A stretch of DNA of 64,000 nt from Microbulbifer aggregans. GTDB taxonomy: Bacteria > Pseudomonadota > Gammaproteobacteria > Pseudomonadales > Cellvibrionaceae. Location of the stretch: NCBI RefSeq assembly GCF_001750105.1, contig NZ_CP014143.1, forward strand, positions 3,007,501-3,071,500, given 5' to 3'. Of the stretch, positions 8,428 to 16,645 are shown piece after piece. Each line of letters opens with the position of its first letter. Positions within the stretch are counted from its first letter, which is position 1. Made by a program: the position numbers and the translations under genes. The notes beneath the pieces are model-generated. The model did no database searches and was not told the DNA's origin. It saw nothing but the letters and a program-made list of their open reading frames with translations.

Positions 8428-10673
8428 TGCCCTGGATGAAATGGCTGCCCTGGCGCTTCTTCGTACGGAAATTTGCAACATCGCACGGGTTTCTCGATCC
8501 ACTGTCCGTAATGGCGCGGATGCAGCGCTTCGCACAGCCCTCAGAAGTGGCAGAACCCATCGAGTTGTTGCGTGCCGGTGTCATCTTCCATGCCCGCGCG
8601 TTGATGAACAGCAAGGTTATCCAACACAACCTGGACTGGGTATGGCCCTACTGGGTCGAACGGCAATTTGACCCGGCCGATGAGTCCTTTATCCCGCGGG
8701 CTTTTTCCATCACGCATTGCAATCTCAGTCACCGCAACTGGACCGCGGTCGGGGTTCCCGACTGCGAGGAAATGCCTGTCGTTGACCCCCGTGGATTACT
8801 GACGCCCCATTACGATGGCTGGTCTGTGGATGCCTGGTTAATGGCGGACAATGGCGAAGCCCTGGTTCCCGCCAAGGTCAGGGACTGCGAACAGCAACTC
8901 GACATTCGTGAAGACAACATCGCCGTAATCACCGACTGCAAACTCGGTGAACTCCGGCTTCGCAACACCGCGCTGGTGGAACGCGAGGCCAGCGACAGCG
9001 TATGCCGGCTCAATCTTCAGGGGCAGAGCCCCTCCGGTGGCTGGTTGGTCGTCTCTCTGAGACCATATAACCCCGAAGGGGTCAGTTTCCTTCACAAGGT
9101 CCGGCTCGGAGACAATCGTCGCCAGTGGCTGGTAGAAGACAAATTCGCATTGGAATTCGACCGCGCTGTGGAGCACCACCTGGCATCAGACTACCGTCAC
9201 GGGGACGTCTACCTTGACCTGAATAATCAGGGCGGCAGGACCCACGGTGAGTGTGAGGTCGGTATGGCCACCGCAGCCGCAATGTTTCGTGTCGAACCGG
9301 GCCAGCCGCTGGATATCTCGGTGAAAATTCCACTGCACTCCGGGCGCCACGAATCACAGCTGCCGCCAAGCTGGCAGGAGAACCTGAAGAATCACTGTCA
9401 GTTGCAGGTGCCTGATCGCGAATTGCAGTTTATGTATGACGCAGCGATCCGAACGCTGATCCTGCATTCCCCGACAGATGTATACCCGGGGCCCTATACC
9501 TACAAGCGCTTCTGGTTCCGCGATGCGGCCTTCATGATTCAGTCGCTGCTCCACGCGGGGCTGGTGGAGCGGGCAGAACGCGCTCTCGATCAGTTCCCCA
9601 AGCGACAAAAGCGTGACGGCTTCTTCCACTCTCAGGATGGCGAATGGGATTCCAATGGTGAGGCCCTGTGGATATTCGACCTGTTCTGCCAGCTCACTAA
9701 CAAACCCCTGAAAAGTGCCTGGCACGAACCCGTGCTGAAGGGCGCTCGCTGGATCGACAAAAAGCGCCTGCAGAAGGACGGCTCACCCTGCGGTGGGCTT
9801 CTTCCCGCAGGCTTTAGCGCCGAGCACCTGGGACCTAACGACTGCTATTACTGGGATGACTTCTGGGGTGTGGCCGGTCAGCGTGCCGCTGCGGCAATGT
9901 GTGATCGCGACGGGCTCAGTGCAGAGGGTAAGGAATTCTCCCGACAGGCGGATGATTTCCAGCAAACCATCGACGACAGTCTCAACGCCTGCGCTGAGCG
10001 TCTGGGACGTCCGGCGATGCCGGCCTCACCCAACCGGCGACTGGATGCCGGCGCCATCGGCTCCATTGCGGCAGGTTACCCGCTGCAGCTCTACCCTGAG
10101 AAGGATCCGCGGCTACTGGACCTGGCTGAATTCCTGATGGAAAAGTGTTTCGTCAGCGGCGGCTTTTTCCAGGATATGATTCACTCCGGAATCAATGCCT
10201 ACCTGACCCTGCATATTGCCCAGGTGCTTCTCAGGGCGGGTGATCCGCGTTGCGTTGAACTGATGCGCAATGTGGCCCGATTGGCCTCTCCCACCGGGCA
10301 ATGGCCGGAGGCGATCCACCCGCATTCCTTTGGTGGCTGCATGGGTGATGGCCAACACGCCTGGGCCGCCGCCGAGTGGGTGGCAATGCAGAGAAACTGT
10401 TTCGTTCGTGAGGAGGGCGACCTGCTGGTTCTCGCCAGCGGCTTGCCACCTGAGTGGCTGGCAGATAGCGCCGCAGAGAAACCGATCCGCTTTGGCCCTG
10501 CCCTCACACGCTTCGGCGTCATTACACTGGAGATTCAGCCGGGAAGCACCCCGCGGGTTTCATGGAAGGCAGACTGGTATCACGGTGAACCGCTGATGCA
10601 CGTTAGAGCACTTGGATACGCTCCTGTTGAGGTGCAACACGGCCAACAAAGCGTGGAGCTCACAGCCCAGTGA
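8427..10673 (+). CDS. Six-hairpin glycosidase-like protein of unknown specificity
   Basis: The 748-residue protein has no signal peptide, so it is probably cytoplasmic. The N-terminal half (to about residue 320) is beta-rich. The second half looks like an (alpha/alpha)6 barrel of the six-hairpin glycosidase superfamily, with blocks YKRFWFRDAAFMIQSLL (about 356-372), GEWDSNGEALWIFDLF (about 409-424), a Gly-rich stretch near 545 and QWPEAIHPHSFGGCMGDGQHAWAA (about 627-650). This order resembles glucoamylase/amylo-alpha-1,6-glucosidase-type proteins, with acidic residues in WFRD and EWDSNGE as possible catalytic or binding residues. I cannot assign a family or substrate. Overlaps of 1 base upstream and 4 bases downstream tie it to the VTT protein and the glycosyltransferase. 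Confidence 0.65.
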   Translation: MPWMKWLPWRFFVRKFATSHGFLDPLSVMARMQRFAQPSEVAEPIELLRAGVIFHARALMNSKVIQHNLDWVWPYWVERQFDPADESFIPRAFSITHCNLSHRNWTAVGVPDCEEMPVVDPRGLLTPHYDGWSVDAWLMADNGEALVPAKVRDCEQQLDIREDNIAVITDCKLGELRLRNTALVEREASDSVCRLNLQGQSPSGGWLVVSLRPYNPEGVSFLHKVRLGDNRRQWLVEDKFALEFDRAVEHHLASDYRHGDVYLDLNNQGGRTHGECEVGMATAAAMFRVEPGQPLDISVKIPLHSGRHESQLPPSWQENLKNHCQLQVPDRELQFMYDAAIRTLILHSPTDVYPGPYTYKRFWFRDAAFMIQSLLHAGLVERAERALDQFPKRQKRDGFFHSQDGEWDSNGEALWIFDLFCQLTNKPLKSAWHEPVLKGARWIDKKRLQKDGSPCGGLLPAGFSAEHLGPNDCYYWDDFWGVAGQRAAAAMCDRDGLSAEGKEFSRQADDFQQTIDDSLNACAERLGRPAMPASPNRRLDAGAIGSIAAGYPLQLYPEKDPRLLDLAEFLMEKCFVSGGFFQDMIHSGINAYLTLHIAQVLLRAGDPRCVELMRNVARLASPTGQWPEAIHPHSFGGCMGDGQHAWAAAEWVAMQRNCFVREEGDLLVLASGLPPEWLADSAAEKPIRFGPALTRFGVITLEIQPGSTPRVSWKADWYHGEPLMHVRALGYAPVEVQHGQQSVELTAQ

Positions 10674-11950
10674 ACATCGTCATGCTCACCAACACCTACC
10701 TGCCGCATGTCGGCGGGGTAGCCCGCTCGGTTGCCGCGTTCAGCGCAGAGTACCAAAAACGCGGTCACCGGGTATTGGTAGTGGCCCCTACTTTTGCTCA
10801 CACCGATCCAACCGAAAAAGGCGTGCTGCGCATTCACGCGCTGCAAAATTTCAACGGCAGCGACTTTTCCGTGGCACTGCCGTTTTCCGGGGATCTCACT
10901 GAACGCCTGGATGAATTCCGGCCCGACATCGTGCATTCCCACCACCCGTTTCTACTGGGAATGACCGCACTGCGCATCGCCCGCTCCAGGGAACTGCCCC
11001 TGGTGTTTACCCATCACACGCTCTACGAGCGTTACACCCATTACGTGCCGGCCGACTCTCAGGTACTGAAGCGCTTTGTCATCGAGCTGGCCACCCGTTA
11101 TGCCAATCTTTCCAGTCTGGTTTTCGCTCCGAGCCAGAGTATCGCCGAGCTGCTCCGCGCCCGCGGCGTTTCCACACCAATTGCAGAGGTTCCCACCGGC
11201 GTCGCTTCGGAGCAGTTCGAACCCGCCGATGGCGACGCGGCACGCCGCGAATACGGTATCCCGAAAGACGCTTTTCTGCTCGGGCACCTGGGTCGTTTGG
11301 CGCCGGAGAAAAATCTGGAGTTCCTGTCCGGCGCGGTAGCAGAATTCATGCATGAGCACGAGCACTGTCACTTCCTGCTCGTCGGTAGTGGGCCCAGCAG
11401 CCGGGCCATCGAAAACCTGTTTCGGTCTCGTGGCCTGGGAGACCGTTTGCATATGCCGGGGACGCTCCAGGGCGCTGAACAACGCAATGCCTACCGGGCC
11501 ATGGATGCCTTTGTCTTCGCTTCCACCAGTGAGACCCAGGGTATGGTGCTGACCGAGGCCATGGCTGCGGGCACCCCGGTCATCGCCCTCGACGCCAACG
11601 GTACCAGGGAGGTGGTAAAGGAGCGGATCAATGGTTGCCTGGTCCTTAATGAGACCAGGGGGGATTTCGTGAGTGCCATCGAGTGGCTCTACCAGCAGCC
11701 ACCTGCGGAGAAGGAGGCGATCCGCAAGGCCGCGCTCGAGACCGCCGAAAGCTTCTCCATGGAAAACTGTGCCGAAAGAGCCCTCTCACTCTACCAGCCG
11801 CTGCTCCGGCAGGAATGGGCCATCGACGACTCGCTCTACGCGCAGTGGATGCGGCTCCGCAACCTGATCGGCGCCCAGTGGGACATCATCGAGGGCGTCA
11901 CCAGCGCGGCTGGTGCAGCCTTTAACCACACCCAGCCGCGGTCCTCCTGA
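10670..11950 (+). CDS. GT4-family glycosyltransferase, diacylglycerol-glucosyltransferase type
   Basis: The 426-residue GT-B enzyme starts at GTG 10670, overlapping the previous TGA (GTGA). The N-terminal acceptor domain opens with IVMLTNTYLPHVGGVARSV and contains HSHHPFLLG followed by FTHHTLYERYTHYVP. These blocks typify GT4 enzymes of the 1,2-diacylglycerol 3-glucosyltransferase (alpha-MGS) group. The C-terminal donor domain has LGRLAPEKNLEFL and the EX7E motif ETQGMVLTE (about residues 288-296), then AAGTPVIALDANGTREVV. A nucleotide-sugar donor and membrane acceptor are likely; a lipid acceptor is inferred from the N-terminal motif. The next gene starts 2 bases after its stop. Other GT4 roles, such as polysaccharide synthesis, remain possible. 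Confidence 0.85.
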   Translation: MNIVMLTNTYLPHVGGVARSVAAFSAEYQKRGHRVLVVAPTFAHTDPTEKGVLRIHALQNFNGSDFSVALPFSGDLTERLDEFRPDIVHSHHPFLLGMTALRIARSRELPLVFTHHTLYERYTHYVPADSQVLKRFVIELATRYANLSSLVFAPSQSIAELLRARGVSTPIAEVPTGVASEQFEPADGDAARREYGIPKDAFLLGHLGRLAPEKNLEFLSGAVAEFMHEHEHCHFLLVGSGPSSRAIENLFRSRGLGDRLHMPGTLQGAEQRNAYRAMDAFVFASTSETQGMVLTEAMAAGTPVIALDANGTREVVKERINGCLVLNETRGDFVSAIEWLYQQPPAEKEAIRKAALETAESFSMENCAERALSLYQPLLRQEWAIDDSLYAQWMRLRNLIGAQWDIIEGVTSAAGAAFNHTQPRSS

Positions 11951-11952
11951 CC

Positions 11953-14418
11953 ATGATGACGCGGATTGAAACGGCCCTGCGTCGCTGGCGGCGCAAGTTC
12001 AGCCGCAGCGAATGGATGGCAAAGCTGCTCAAGCTGCCAGCCAGCGACAGCCACCCGAACGACTACGGCCTGATCATCATTCAGGTGGACGGTCTCGCCT
12101 ATCCGCAGCTCGAGCAGGCACTGACAAAACGCAGGATGCCCTTTCTGCGGCGACTGATTCGAAAAGAGCACTATTCACTTCACCACCTGTTCCCGGGAGT
12201 CCCCTCCACCACACCGGCAGTGCAAGCGGAGCTGTTTTACGGCGTCCGCGCTGTGGTGCCCGCTTTTGGCTTCATGATGCGTGACACCAACGAGCTGGTG
12301 CGCATGTATGAGCCCGCTGCCGCGGCAAAGGTGGAGGAAAAACTGGAGCAGTCCGGCGAACGTCCGCTGCTGCGCGATGGCAGTTGCTACCTCAGTCTGT
12401 TTCGGGCCGGTACCAGCGACGGCGAGGCACACTTTTGCCCCGCCTCCCGTGGATGGGGTCCCGCTCTGCGGGAGGCCAGCCCGTGGACCGTGCTGCTTCT
12501 GCTGCTGAGCAACCTGTGGGGGCTGATTCGAACTGGCACACTTCTCGTCGTGGAGACCTTTCTTGCCCTGATCGATTCCATCCGCGGTGTGATCGGCGGC
12601 CAGGATCTCTGGCGCGAACTGATGTTCGTTCCTACCCGGGTGGCGGTCACCATCCTGATGCGGGAACTCTGTACCTTCGGGGTAAAGATCGATATCGCAC
12701 GGGGCCTCCCAATCATCTACGTCAATCTGCTTGGCTATGACGAGCAGTCCCACCGCCGGGGGCCAAGCTCGGCCTTCGCCCACTGGACCCTGAAGGGTAT
12801 CGACGACGCCATTGCGCGAATCTGGCGGGCTGCCCACCGCTCCGAGCGGCGTCAGTATGATGTATGGGTCATGTCCGATCACGGACAGGAGCATGCTGAA
12901 CCTTACGAGAGCCGTCACGGGCGGGGCATCGGCGAGGCTCTCACTGATGCATTGGCCGAACTTCCCACCGACACCGATGATTACCGCAGTACCGGCAGGC
13001 ATGGCCACCAGCTGCAGCGCGCAAGGCTGTTCGGCAGCGAATGGATCGAGAAGCTCATCCCGGATGTGGATGGCGGTGAAACCGAGGGCAAATCTCCCCT
13101 GGCACTGGCTGCCCTGGGTCCCATGGCCATGCTCTACAACCTGCCGGTAGAGCCATCCCAGCGGGCGGAGGTTGCACGGCTGATCGTGGAAAAGGCGTCC
13201 GTCCCCCTGGTCCTGTACCAGGATGGCGATGGTGACGACGCCCCGGTCCGCGGCTGGCACCACAGTGGTCCGGTGGAGCTGCCTAAAGACGGCCACTGGC
13301 TGATGGGCGACGCCCATCCCTTCCCGGATGAAACCGCGGCAGATTTGGAGAAGCTCTGCCGTCACCCGGATGCCGGGGATTTCCTTATGTCCGGCTGGTG
13401 TGCCGGCGAGGAACCCATGACTTTTGCGGTGGAGAACGGTAGTCATGGCGGCCCGGGTCCCAACGAAACCCACGGCTTCTGCCTGCTGCCTGCGGATATC
13501 CGTGCACCCCGCAAAGGCTATTGGCGCGCCGAGGATCTGCGCCAGACAGCCCAGGCCTTCCTCGAGCGGGCCCAGCCGCTATCGCCGATACCAAGGCCTG
13601 TGGCTGAGCGTACCATCCGCGTCATGACCTATAACGTGCACAGTTGCCGTGGAGTCGATGGTCGCTATGCGCCCGAGCGGATTGCCCGGGTGATCGCGCG
13701 CTACCAGCCAGACGTGGTCGCGCTGCAGGAGCTGGATGTCAGTCGCCCCCGCAGTGGAAGCGTCGATCAGGCCCACCAGATCGCACAGTTCCTCGAGATG
13801 GAGTTCCACTTTCACCCGGCCATCCACCTGGAAGAGGAACGCTACGGTGACGCGATCCTCTCCCGCCTGCCCATGCGCCTGGTCAAGCGGGATATTCTGC
13901 CCGGTCCGCCGGAGGGGACCGGCAACCGCTTCCTACCCTCCGTCGACGAGCCCCGCGGCGCGCTATGGGTGGAGGTTGATCTGCACGGCGAGAAAATCCA
14001 ACTGCTCAATACCCATCTCGGCCTGCAGAAAGCGGAGCGGCTGGCGCAGGTGGAGGCTCTGCTGGGGCCGGAATGGCTGGGCCATCCGGACTGCAAGGGG
14101 GCAAAGATCCTGGTGGGCGATTTTAACGCCCTGCCGAACTCGGCAGAGCACAAGCTGCTCTGTACTCAGCTACGGGATGCCCAACTGCACTCGCCCCGCT
14201 ACAAGCCCCAGGGTACCTACTTCAGCCGCATGCCGAAGGCCCGTATCGACTACGTGTTTGTCGACCGGCACCTGCGCGTCAAGAAGATCCAGGTGCCCAG
14301 TACGGAGCTGACCCGGCTCGCCTCGGATCACCTGCCCCTGATCACCGATATCGAACTGCCCGTGCGACAAAAACCCCATGAAGATCAGGGAAAAAGCGGG
14401 GAAAAGACCGATTCCTGA
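11953..14418 (+). CDS. Fusion: alkaline-phosphatase-superfamily domain + EEP phosphodiesterase domain
   Basis: This 821-residue protein joins two hydrolase domains. Residues 35-545 look like the alkaline phosphatase/phosphodiesterase superfamily: metal-site Asp in IIIQVDGLAYP, a likely nucleophile Thr in FPGVPSTTPAVQ, and metal ligands in VMSDHGQEH and NGSHGGPGPNETHG. A strongly hydrophobic insert at about 178-216 may contact the membrane. Residues 553-805 form an endonuclease/exonuclease/phosphatase domain with its motifs complete: TYNVH, QELD, GDAILSR, NTHLG, VGDFNALP, RIDYVF and SDHLPL. That fold includes nucleases, sphingomyelinases and inositol phosphatases. With both sites apparently active and a lipid-type glycosyltransferase upstream, a phospholipid or glycerophosphodiester substrate is plausible but unproven. 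It ends the cluster. Confidence 0.8.
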   Translation: MMTRIETALRRWRRKFSRSEWMAKLLKLPASDSHPNDYGLIIIQVDGLAYPQLEQALTKRRMPFLRRLIRKEHYSLHHLFPGVPSTTPAVQAELFYGVRAVVPAFGFMMRDTNELVRMYEPAAAAKVEEKLEQSGERPLLRDGSCYLSLFRAGTSDGEAHFCPASRGWGPALREASPWTVLLLLLSNLWGLIRTGTLLVVETFLALIDSIRGVIGGQDLWRELMFVPTRVAVTILMRELCTFGVKIDIARGLPIIYVNLLGYDEQSHRRGPSSAFAHWTLKGIDDAIARIWRAAHRSERRQYDVWVMSDHGQEHAEPYESRHGRGIGEALTDALAELPTDTDDYRSTGRHGHQLQRARLFGSEWIEKLIPDVDGGETEGKSPLALAALGPMAMLYNLPVEPSQRAEVARLIVEKASVPLVLYQDGDGDDAPVRGWHHSGPVELPKDGHWLMGDAHPFPDETAADLEKLCRHPDAGDFLMSGWCAGEEPMTFAVENGSHGGPGPNETHGFCLLPADIRAPRKGYWRAEDLRQTAQAFLERAQPLSPIPRPVAERTIRVMTYNVHSCRGVDGRYAPERIARVIARYQPDVVALQELDVSRPRSGSVDQAHQIAQFLEMEFHFHPAIHLEEERYGDAILSRLPMRLVKRDILPGPPEGTGNRFLPSVDEPRGALWVEVDLHGEKIQLLNTHLGLQKAERLAQVEALLGPEWLGHPDCKGAKILVGDFNALPNSAEHKLLCTQLRDAQLHSPRYKPQGTYFSRMPKARIDYVFVDRHLRVKKIQVPSTELTRLASDHLPLITDIELPVRQKPHEDQGKSGEKTDS

Positions 14419-14512
14419 AGCGACTGGCCGGTAGAACCTTCAACTGACTTGATGGTCCAACCCAGCAGCTATATGATTCATCTCAATCGTTAAATAGCAG
14501 GAGTCGCTTACA

Positions 14513-15193
14513 ATGCAGCCGCAAGTTTATACCCAGACCCGTGCAGTGGATCGCTCGGAATCTGCCAAGGTTCTGCGCAACACCTATGCCCTGCTGGCCA
14601 TGACAGTGCTGTTCAGTGCTTTCACCGCCGGCATTGCCATGGCTACTGGCATGGGCCGGGGCATGGGCCTGATCTGCTCCATCGCCGCTATCGCGCTGGT
14701 GTGGTTCGTGCTGCCACGCACCGCCAACTCTGCCGCCGGCGTGGGTGTCGTCTTCGCCTTTACCGGTCTGCTGGGCGCCTCCATCGGCCCGCTGTTGAAC
14801 CACTACCTGGGCATGGCCAGTGGCGGCCAGGTCGTCATGCAGGCCCTGGGAACCACCGCCCTGATCTTCTTCGCTCTGTCCGCCTACGTGCTGACCACCC
14901 GCAAGGACTTCAGCTTTATGGGTGGCTTCCTGTTCGTGGGCCTGATTGCTGTTCTGGTATGCGCCATCGGCATGATGATTGCCAGCTTCTTCGGCGTTTA
15001 CATGCCGATCGCCCAGGTGGCACTGAGCGGCGTGATCGCACTGTTGTTCTCCGGCTTCATTCTCTATGACACCAGCCGCATCGTACACGGTGGTGAAACC
15101 AACTATCTGATGGCCACCACCTCGCTGTACCTGAACATCCTGAACCTGTTCACTTCCCTGCTGCATATCTTCGGTTTTGCTTCCGATGACTGA
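14513..15193 (+). CDS. Bax inhibitor-1/YccA-family membrane protein
   Basis: The 226-residue protein has seven hydrophobic helices from about residue 27 to 218 and the BI-1 family ending: ILYDTSRIVHGGETNYLMATTSLYLNILNLFTSLLHIFG. In E. coli the relative YccA binds the FtsH protease and modulates its proteolysis of membrane proteins. The conserved short acidic C-terminus (ASDD) is present. The ATG at 14513 follows an AGGAG site. It lies 94 bases after the phosphodiesterase fusion and is closed by a strong terminator, so it is probably an independent single gene. Confidence 0.9.
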   Translation: MQPQVYTQTRAVDRSESAKVLRNTYALLAMTVLFSAFTAGIAMATGMGRGMGLICSIAAIALVWFVLPRTANSAAGVGVVFAFTGLLGASIGPLLNHYLGMASGGQVVMQALGTTALIFFALSAYVLTTRKDFSFMGGFLFVGLIAVLVCAIGMMIASFFGVYMPIAQVALSGVIALLFSGFILYDTSRIVHGGETNYLMATTSLYLNILNLFTSLLHIFGFASDD

Positions 15194-15216
15194 TCGCCCG
15201 CAGTGACCTGAACCCC

Positions 15217-15246
15217 AAATGCCCCGCGCTGCGGGGCATTTTAGTT
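15217..15246 (+). terminator. Rho-independent terminator after the YccA-like gene
   Basis: Arms 15217-15227 and 15231-15241 form an 11-bp perfect stem with a 3-base loop ending in a TTTT run. It separates the YccA-like gene from the tus genes. Confidence 0.85.
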
Positions 15247-15257
15247 TGTGGACTCTG

Positions 15258-15656
15258 ATGATATTTTCACTCGTCGTTTACTCAGCCCCACACGCCAGTG
15301 AATCTGCAGCTACAGCCCTGCGCTTCGCCCGTGCCGTAGTGGACGCGGGCCACCAGCTCTACCGGGTGTTCTTTTATGCCGACGGCGTGCACAACGGCAG
15401 CGCCCTGGCGGCCCCGCCGCAGGACGAAAAAGACCTCCTCACTCCCTGGCAGGAACTGAAGCAGGAACATGGAGTTGACCTGGTCGTCTGTATCGCCGCG
15501 GCCCAACGCCGAGGGGTCCTGAGTGACAGCGAAGCGGAACGCCTGGAACGCCCGGCGGCCAATCTCGCCGATGGATTCGAGATGGGCGGCCTGGGCCAAT
15601 TGGCAGACGCCACCGCGCACTCTGACCGGGTCGTGACATTCGGGGGCAATGGATGA
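15258..15656 (+). CDS. tusD: Sulfurtransferase TusD
   Basis: TusD is the persulfide-carrying subunit of the TusBCD complex, which relays sulfur from IscS and TusA to TusE for 2-thiolation of U34 in tRNAs for Lys, Glu and Gln. The product has 132 residues from ATG 15258, with the DsrE-type start IFSLVVYSAPHASES. Cys78 in VVCIAAAQRRGV is at the same position as the essential Cys78 of E. coli TusD. The frame is open further upstream through the terminator, but that would be an artificial extension. The stop overlaps the tusC start in ATGA. Confidence 0.93.
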   Translation: MIFSLVVYSAPHASESAATALRFARAVVDAGHQLYRVFFYADGVHNGSALAAPPQDEKDLLTPWQELKQEHGVDLVVCIAAAQRRGVLSDSEAERLERPAANLADGFEMGGLGQLADATAHSDRVVTFGGNG

Positions 15657-16015
15657 GTCAGGTAACGCTGGTGATTTTCCGCCGCTCCCCCTATGGAAGT
15701 TCTCTCGCCCGCGAGGGTCTGGAAGCCGTGCTTGCCGCAGCGGCTATGGATCAAACTCCGGATGTTTTGTTCATGGGGGACGGAGTGTTCCAGCTGATGT
15801 CCGGTCAGGCACCGCAGCAGATCGAGCAAAAGAGCCTGTACCGGAACCTGCAGGCACTGCCCATGTTCGGGGTCGAGCGGATTCATGTCTGCCGGCAAAG
15901 CCTCGAGGTGCGCGGCATCCACAAAGACACCCTCGCGCTGCCGGGGATGGAGCTGGAGCTGGCCCGCGATGCCGGAGCCCTGATCTCTCGCTACCGACAT
16001 GTATTGAGTTTCTGA
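15653..16015 (+). CDS. tusC: Sulfurtransferase complex subunit TusC
   Basis: This 120-residue DsrF-type protein is the second subunit of the TusBCD hexamer. It starts with VTLVIFRRSPYGSSLAREGLEAVLAAAAMDQ, the DsrE/F-fold N-terminus in which the RRSPYGSSLAREG segment is typical of TusC. The LFMGDGVFQLMSGQ loop is also in family position. It overlaps tusD by 4 bases and is followed 2 bases later by tusB, giving the standard tusDCB order. Confidence 0.92.
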   Translation: MSQVTLVIFRRSPYGSSLAREGLEAVLAAAAMDQTPDVLFMGDGVFQLMSGQAPQQIEQKSLYRNLQALPMFGVERIHVCRQSLEVRGIHKDTLALPGMELELARDAGALISRYRHVLSF

Positions 16016-16017
16016 AC

Positions 16018-16293
16018 ATGGCCCTGCACATCGTTAACCAGTCTCCCTATCGCTCCAGCGCACTGCGCGAATGCCTCGCTGCCATGGCCGAAGGCGACGC
16101 ACTGCTGCTCATCGAGGACGGTGTTTACGCTGCCACAGGTTCAGAGGCGGCGATGATGCCCGTAGCAACCTACTGCCTGCAGGCAGATGTGAATGCGCGC
16201 GGTATTGAGGCAGAGCAATCCATAGAGTTGATCGACGAACAGCGCTGGGTTGCACTGTGCGTCGAACACGCACCAATTGTCAGCTGGTTCTAG
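16018..16293 (+). CDS. tusB: Sulfurtransferase complex subunit TusB
   Basis: The 91-residue DsrH-type protein, MALHIVNQSPYRSSALRECLAAM..., is the third TusBCD subunit. The same frame is open back to 15649, which overlaps tusC and gives a misleadingly long prediction; ATG 16018 is chosen because it opens the family N-terminus (LHIVNQSP) and sits 2 bases after the tusC stop. The LLLIEDGVYAA segment matches the family. It ends in SWF, and tusE begins 2 bases later. Confidence 0.9.
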   Translation: MALHIVNQSPYRSSALRECLAAMAEGDALLLIEDGVYAATGSEAAMMPVATYCLQADVNARGIEAEQSIELIDEQRWVALCVEHAPIVSWF

Positions 16294-16295
16294 GC

Positions 16296-16634
16296 ATGAG
16301 CAAGTCAATCACCATTGAGGGACGTGAGATCCCGCTCGACAAGGAGGGCTACCTGCGCAACCTGGATGACTGGAGCCCGGCCGTGGCCGAGTACATGGCA
16401 ACCTCCGAAGACATTGATCTGACAGAAGCCCACTGGGAAGTGCTGAGACTGCTACAGGACTTCTACCGGCAATTCGAGCTGTCCCCGGCGATGCGACCGC
16501 TGGTCAAATACGTCGGCCAGCAACTCGGGGCCGACAAGGGCCGCAGTATCTACCTGATGCAACTCTTCCCACCAAGCCCCGCCCGGGTTGCGAGCAAGAT
16601 CGCGGGGCTGCCAAAGCCGACCAACTGCCTGTAA
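16296..16634 (+). CDS. tusE: Sulfur relay protein TusE (DsrC family)
   Basis: TusE accepts sulfur from TusBCD and passes it to MnmA for tRNA 2-thiouridine synthesis. The product has 112 residues from ATG 16296 (MSKSITIEGREIPLDKEGYLRNLDDWSPAVA). Landmarks are the LT-HWEVL helix segment and the C-terminal arm ending KPTNCL, where penultimate Cys111 is the sulfur-carrying residue conserved in all DsrC/TusE proteins. An upstream in-frame start would overlap tusB and break the family N-terminus. The four tus genes are contiguous, which is tighter than in E. coli, where tusE lies apart. Confidence 0.94.
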   Translation: MSKSITIEGREIPLDKEGYLRNLDDWSPAVAEYMATSEDIDLTEAHWEVLRLLQDFYRQFELSPAMRPLVKYVGQQLGADKGRSIYLMQLFPPSPARVASKIAGLPKPTNCL

Positions 16635-16645
16635 CGCCGGCCCGG

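Noticed and set aside
12175..13473. Long - strand frame of 432 codons
   Set aside because: Antisense to the AlkP-EEP fusion. High-GC coding DNA often leaves the opposite strand open.
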